In this document: piece after piece, positions 32,302-33,852 of the stretch
Layout: the number at the start of each line of letters is the position of its first letter
Position numbering within the stretch: the stretch's first letter is position 1
Source of the DNA: Solobacterium sp.
GTDB lineage: Bacteria; Bacillota_I; Bacilli_A; Erysipelotrichales; Erysipelotrichaceae
Length of the DNA stretch: 33,852 nt
NCBI GenBank assembly: GCA_015256455.1
Contig: JABZMB010000011.1
Coordinates: 1-33,852 of the forward strand
Direction of reading: 5' to 3'
Position numbers and translations under genes: made by a program
Notes under the pieces: model-generated
The model's input: the letters and a program-made list of their open reading frames with translations, nothing else
The model's database searches: none
Told to the model about the DNA's origin: nothing

Positions 32302-33336
32302 ATGTTAACACCAAGACGAATAGAAATCTTCAAGGCGATTGTTGACGAGTATATTCGTACTGCGGAACCGGTTGGTTCACGTACACTGCAAGAACAGTAT
32401 GACTTACCATATTCCAGTGCGACCATCCGTAATGATATGCAAGTCTTAGAGGAAATGGGTTATCTGGAAAAGACACATACTTCCAGTGGACGTATTCCTA
32501 GTACGATGGGCTATAAGTTCTATTGTGAGAACTTATTGAACAATGCGGCTGGCATTGATAAACGTATGGAACTCGCAATCCGTAGTGCATTTGATGTGTC
32601 GAGTATGAACATTGAGGAAGCAGTTCATCAAAGCTGTGAAATTCTCAGTGAAATGACAAATATGACAGCTGGTGTAATCGGACCAGATGCTAATACGCAA
32701 TGTCTAGAACATATTAAGTTGTTCCCGATTGATACGCGTAATGCGGTATGTGTATTTATTACAAATACAGGACATACTGAAACAAAGAACTTCCACTTTG
32801 AAGATGATGTACCATTCAAAGATTTGGAAGCTTGTACAGATATCTTAAACAAGCGATTAAAGGGTGTTCCACTTGCGGAAGTGCCTAGTCGTATGGAAGA
32901 TATCAAACCTGATTTATGTAGTGTTGTACATCGCCACGATCTTCTCTTTACAGCGTTTGTTAGAGCGTTTGTGAAGTTTGCTAGTGAGAGTGTTTACTTC
33001 TCAGGAAAAGATCGTGTATTATATCAACCTGAATTTGAAGATATCAACAAGTTAAAGCAATTGATGTTGATGTTTGATGATACAAAGGTATGGCGTGGAT
33101 TAGATTCCAGTGAAAATGCTGTTGCGGTAACTACAACAAAGGGCGCACAGTTAACTTGGTATAACGATTTAGCAGTTGTACGTTCCAAGTTCCATGTCAA
33201 TGATACGGAAAGTGGAGAACTGATGGTTGTTGGACCAAGCAGAATGAATTATGAACAAGTCGTAAATCTAATCGATTATGCGGCACGTTTGATTGAGAAG
33301 ATGTATAACTCAGGAGGTGAAAGTGGTAATGAGTGA
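32302..33336 (+). CDS. hrcA: Heat-inducible transcription repressor HrcA
   Basis: Represses the groE and dnaK heat-shock operons by binding CIRCE; GroEL keeps it active. The N-terminal winged helix is clear (LTPRRIEIFKAIVDEY, EPVGSRTL, YSSATIRNDM, LEKTHTSSGRIPS), followed by the GAF-like and dimerisation domains. The length of 344 residues is typical. ATG 32302 lies 8 nt after AAGGAGG; the GTG at 32293 starts in that site, so I reject it. Two CIRCE-type sites in front show autoregulation. Its end overlaps grpE by 8 bp. Confidence 0.97.
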   Translation: MLTPRRIEIFKAIVDEYIRTAEPVGSRTLQEQYDLPYSSATIRNDMQVLEEMGYLEKTHTSSGRIPSTMGYKFYCENLLNNAAGIDKRMELAIRSAFDVSSMNIEEAVHQSCEILSEMTNMTAGVIGPDANTQCLEHIKLFPIDTRNAVCVFITNTGHTETKNFHFEDDVPFKDLEACTDILNKRLKGVPLAEVPSRMEDIKPDLCSVVHRHDLLFTAFVRAFVKFASESVYFSGKDRVLYQPEFEDINKLKQLMLMFDDTKVWRGLDSSENAVAVTTTKGAQLTWYNDLAVVRSKFHVNDTESGELMVVGPSRMNYEQVVNLIDYAARLIEKMYNSGGESGNE

Positions 33337-33852
33337 AAATATCAAGAAGACAGAAACTGAAGGTGAAGAAGTAGTTGAAACTGAAACTCCTGAAGTAGTA
33401 GAAGAAGCTGATGAGGTTACAACACTTCAAACAAAGATTACAGAGTTAAATGAGCAGGTAAATATTCTCAAAAATGAATATGCAAAAGCATATGCAGATA
33501 CAGAGAATATAAGAAAACGTCTACAGGCTGATTTCGATAGCCGTACAAAGTTTATGATGAAAAACTTTGCATTAGAGTTATTACCTGTATTAGATAGTTG
33601 CGAAAGAGCGTTAGCGCAAGCAACAACAGATGAAGCATATCGTAAGGGTGTCGAAATGATTTATGGACAACTACAGAATGCTTTAAGTAAAGAAGGTATT
33701 ACAGAAATCGATGCATTGAACCAACCATTCGATGGTAATTGGCATCAAGCATTGATGACAGAAGCAAGAGAAAATGTTGAACCTGGAATTGTAATCGAAG
33801 TATTACAGAAGGGTTATCGTATAAAGGACCGTCTGCTAAGAGCAGCAATGGT
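33329..33852 (+). CDS. grpE: GrpE nucleotide exchange factor, 3' end cut by the window
   Basis: Exchange factor of DnaK, second gene of the hrcA operon. The ATG at 33329 (MSENIKKTETEGEEVVET) has CAGGAGGTG about 10 nt upstream, and the frame stays open to the last base (174 codons). It has the acidic N-terminus, a long coiled coil (about residues 32-80, with ENIRKRLQAD), the ALELLPVLDSCERAL helix and the beta-wing start (VIEVLQKGYRIKDRLLRAAM). Only the last few residues are missing. dnaK would be expected next. Confidence 0.95.
   Translation, partial: MSENIKKTETEGEEVVETETPEVVEEADEVTTLQTKITELNEQVNILKNEYAKAYADTENIRKRLQADFDSRTKFMMKNFALELLPVLDSCERALAQATTDEAYRKGVEMIYGQLQNALSKEGITEIDALNQPFDGNWHQALMTEARENVEPGIVIEVLQKGYRIKDRLLRAAM

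Noticed and set aside
1..33852. CRISPR arrays, insertion sequences, prophage or defence genes, tRNA and rRNA genes
   Set aside because: I looked for spaced repeats, transposase or integrase motifs and cloverleaf patterns and saw none; the window is core chromosome.

Overview
This window looks like a core chromosomal segment of a low-GC Gram-positive bacterium (Bacillota). The DnaB/DnaI replication-loading genes, RNase J, HrcA/CIRCE control, short uncoupled peptide deformylase, SEDS protein and sortase-type surface protein all fit that group. The AT-rich composition, the use of AAG for Lys in highly expressed genes and the gene mix suggest Erysipelotrichia, but that placement is inference from protein character, not a database match.

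Layout. 1-2084: rpsB-tsf behind an extended -10 promoter and a ~155-nt, possibly structured leader, closed by a terminator. 2085-4357: a secreted CnaB-repeat wall-anchored protein with its own 5' hairpin, ending in a bidirectional terminator. 4358-5236 (minus): a short Ppx/GppA phosphatase. 5299-10396: pyrH-frr, then uppS-cdsA-dxr-rseP, the classic ribosome-recycling/isoprenoid/phospholipid cluster. 10413-11903: galE and a mannose-family EIIA-like protein whose phospho-histidine position is Asn. 12123-15098: two tandem paralogous secreted NlpC/P60 peptidases, each behind a promoter that places the transcription start at the start codon. 15101-16330 (minus): an RlmI-like rRNA methyltransferase. 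16433-23434: radC, then polA-mutM-coaE-dnaB-dnaI, a replication/repair run. 23436-25942: pfkA-pyk glycolytic pair. 25956-28516 (minus): RNase J and peptide deformylase. 28607-32207: ftsW-like SEDS gene, rsmD, coaD and a Gfo/Idh/MocA oxidoreductase, the four joined by ATGA overlaps, then a small beta-rich protein. 32215-33852: heat-shock operon hrcA-grpE (grpE runs off the end) under two CIRCE-type operators.

How the genes work together. Most are housekeeping genes for translation, UMP and CoA synthesis, undecaprenyl phosphate/CDP-DAG supply for the envelope, DNA replication and repair, glycolysis and RNA decay. The envelope theme is strong: uppS, cdsA, rseP, ftsW, the two NlpC/P60 enzymes and the CnaB surface protein. 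The ancestral order tsf-pyrH is interrupted by the CnaB gene and the inverted ppx gene.

No CRISPR array, insertion sequence, prophage, tRNA or rRNA gene was seen. The most unusual signals are the matched leaderless-type promoters of the NlpC/P60 paralogues (and a similar arrangement at ftsW), the His-to-Asn EIIA-like protein, a CnaB repeat lacking its isopeptide residues, the tandem CIRCE sites, and the long Arg-rich tail on ribosomal protein S2.
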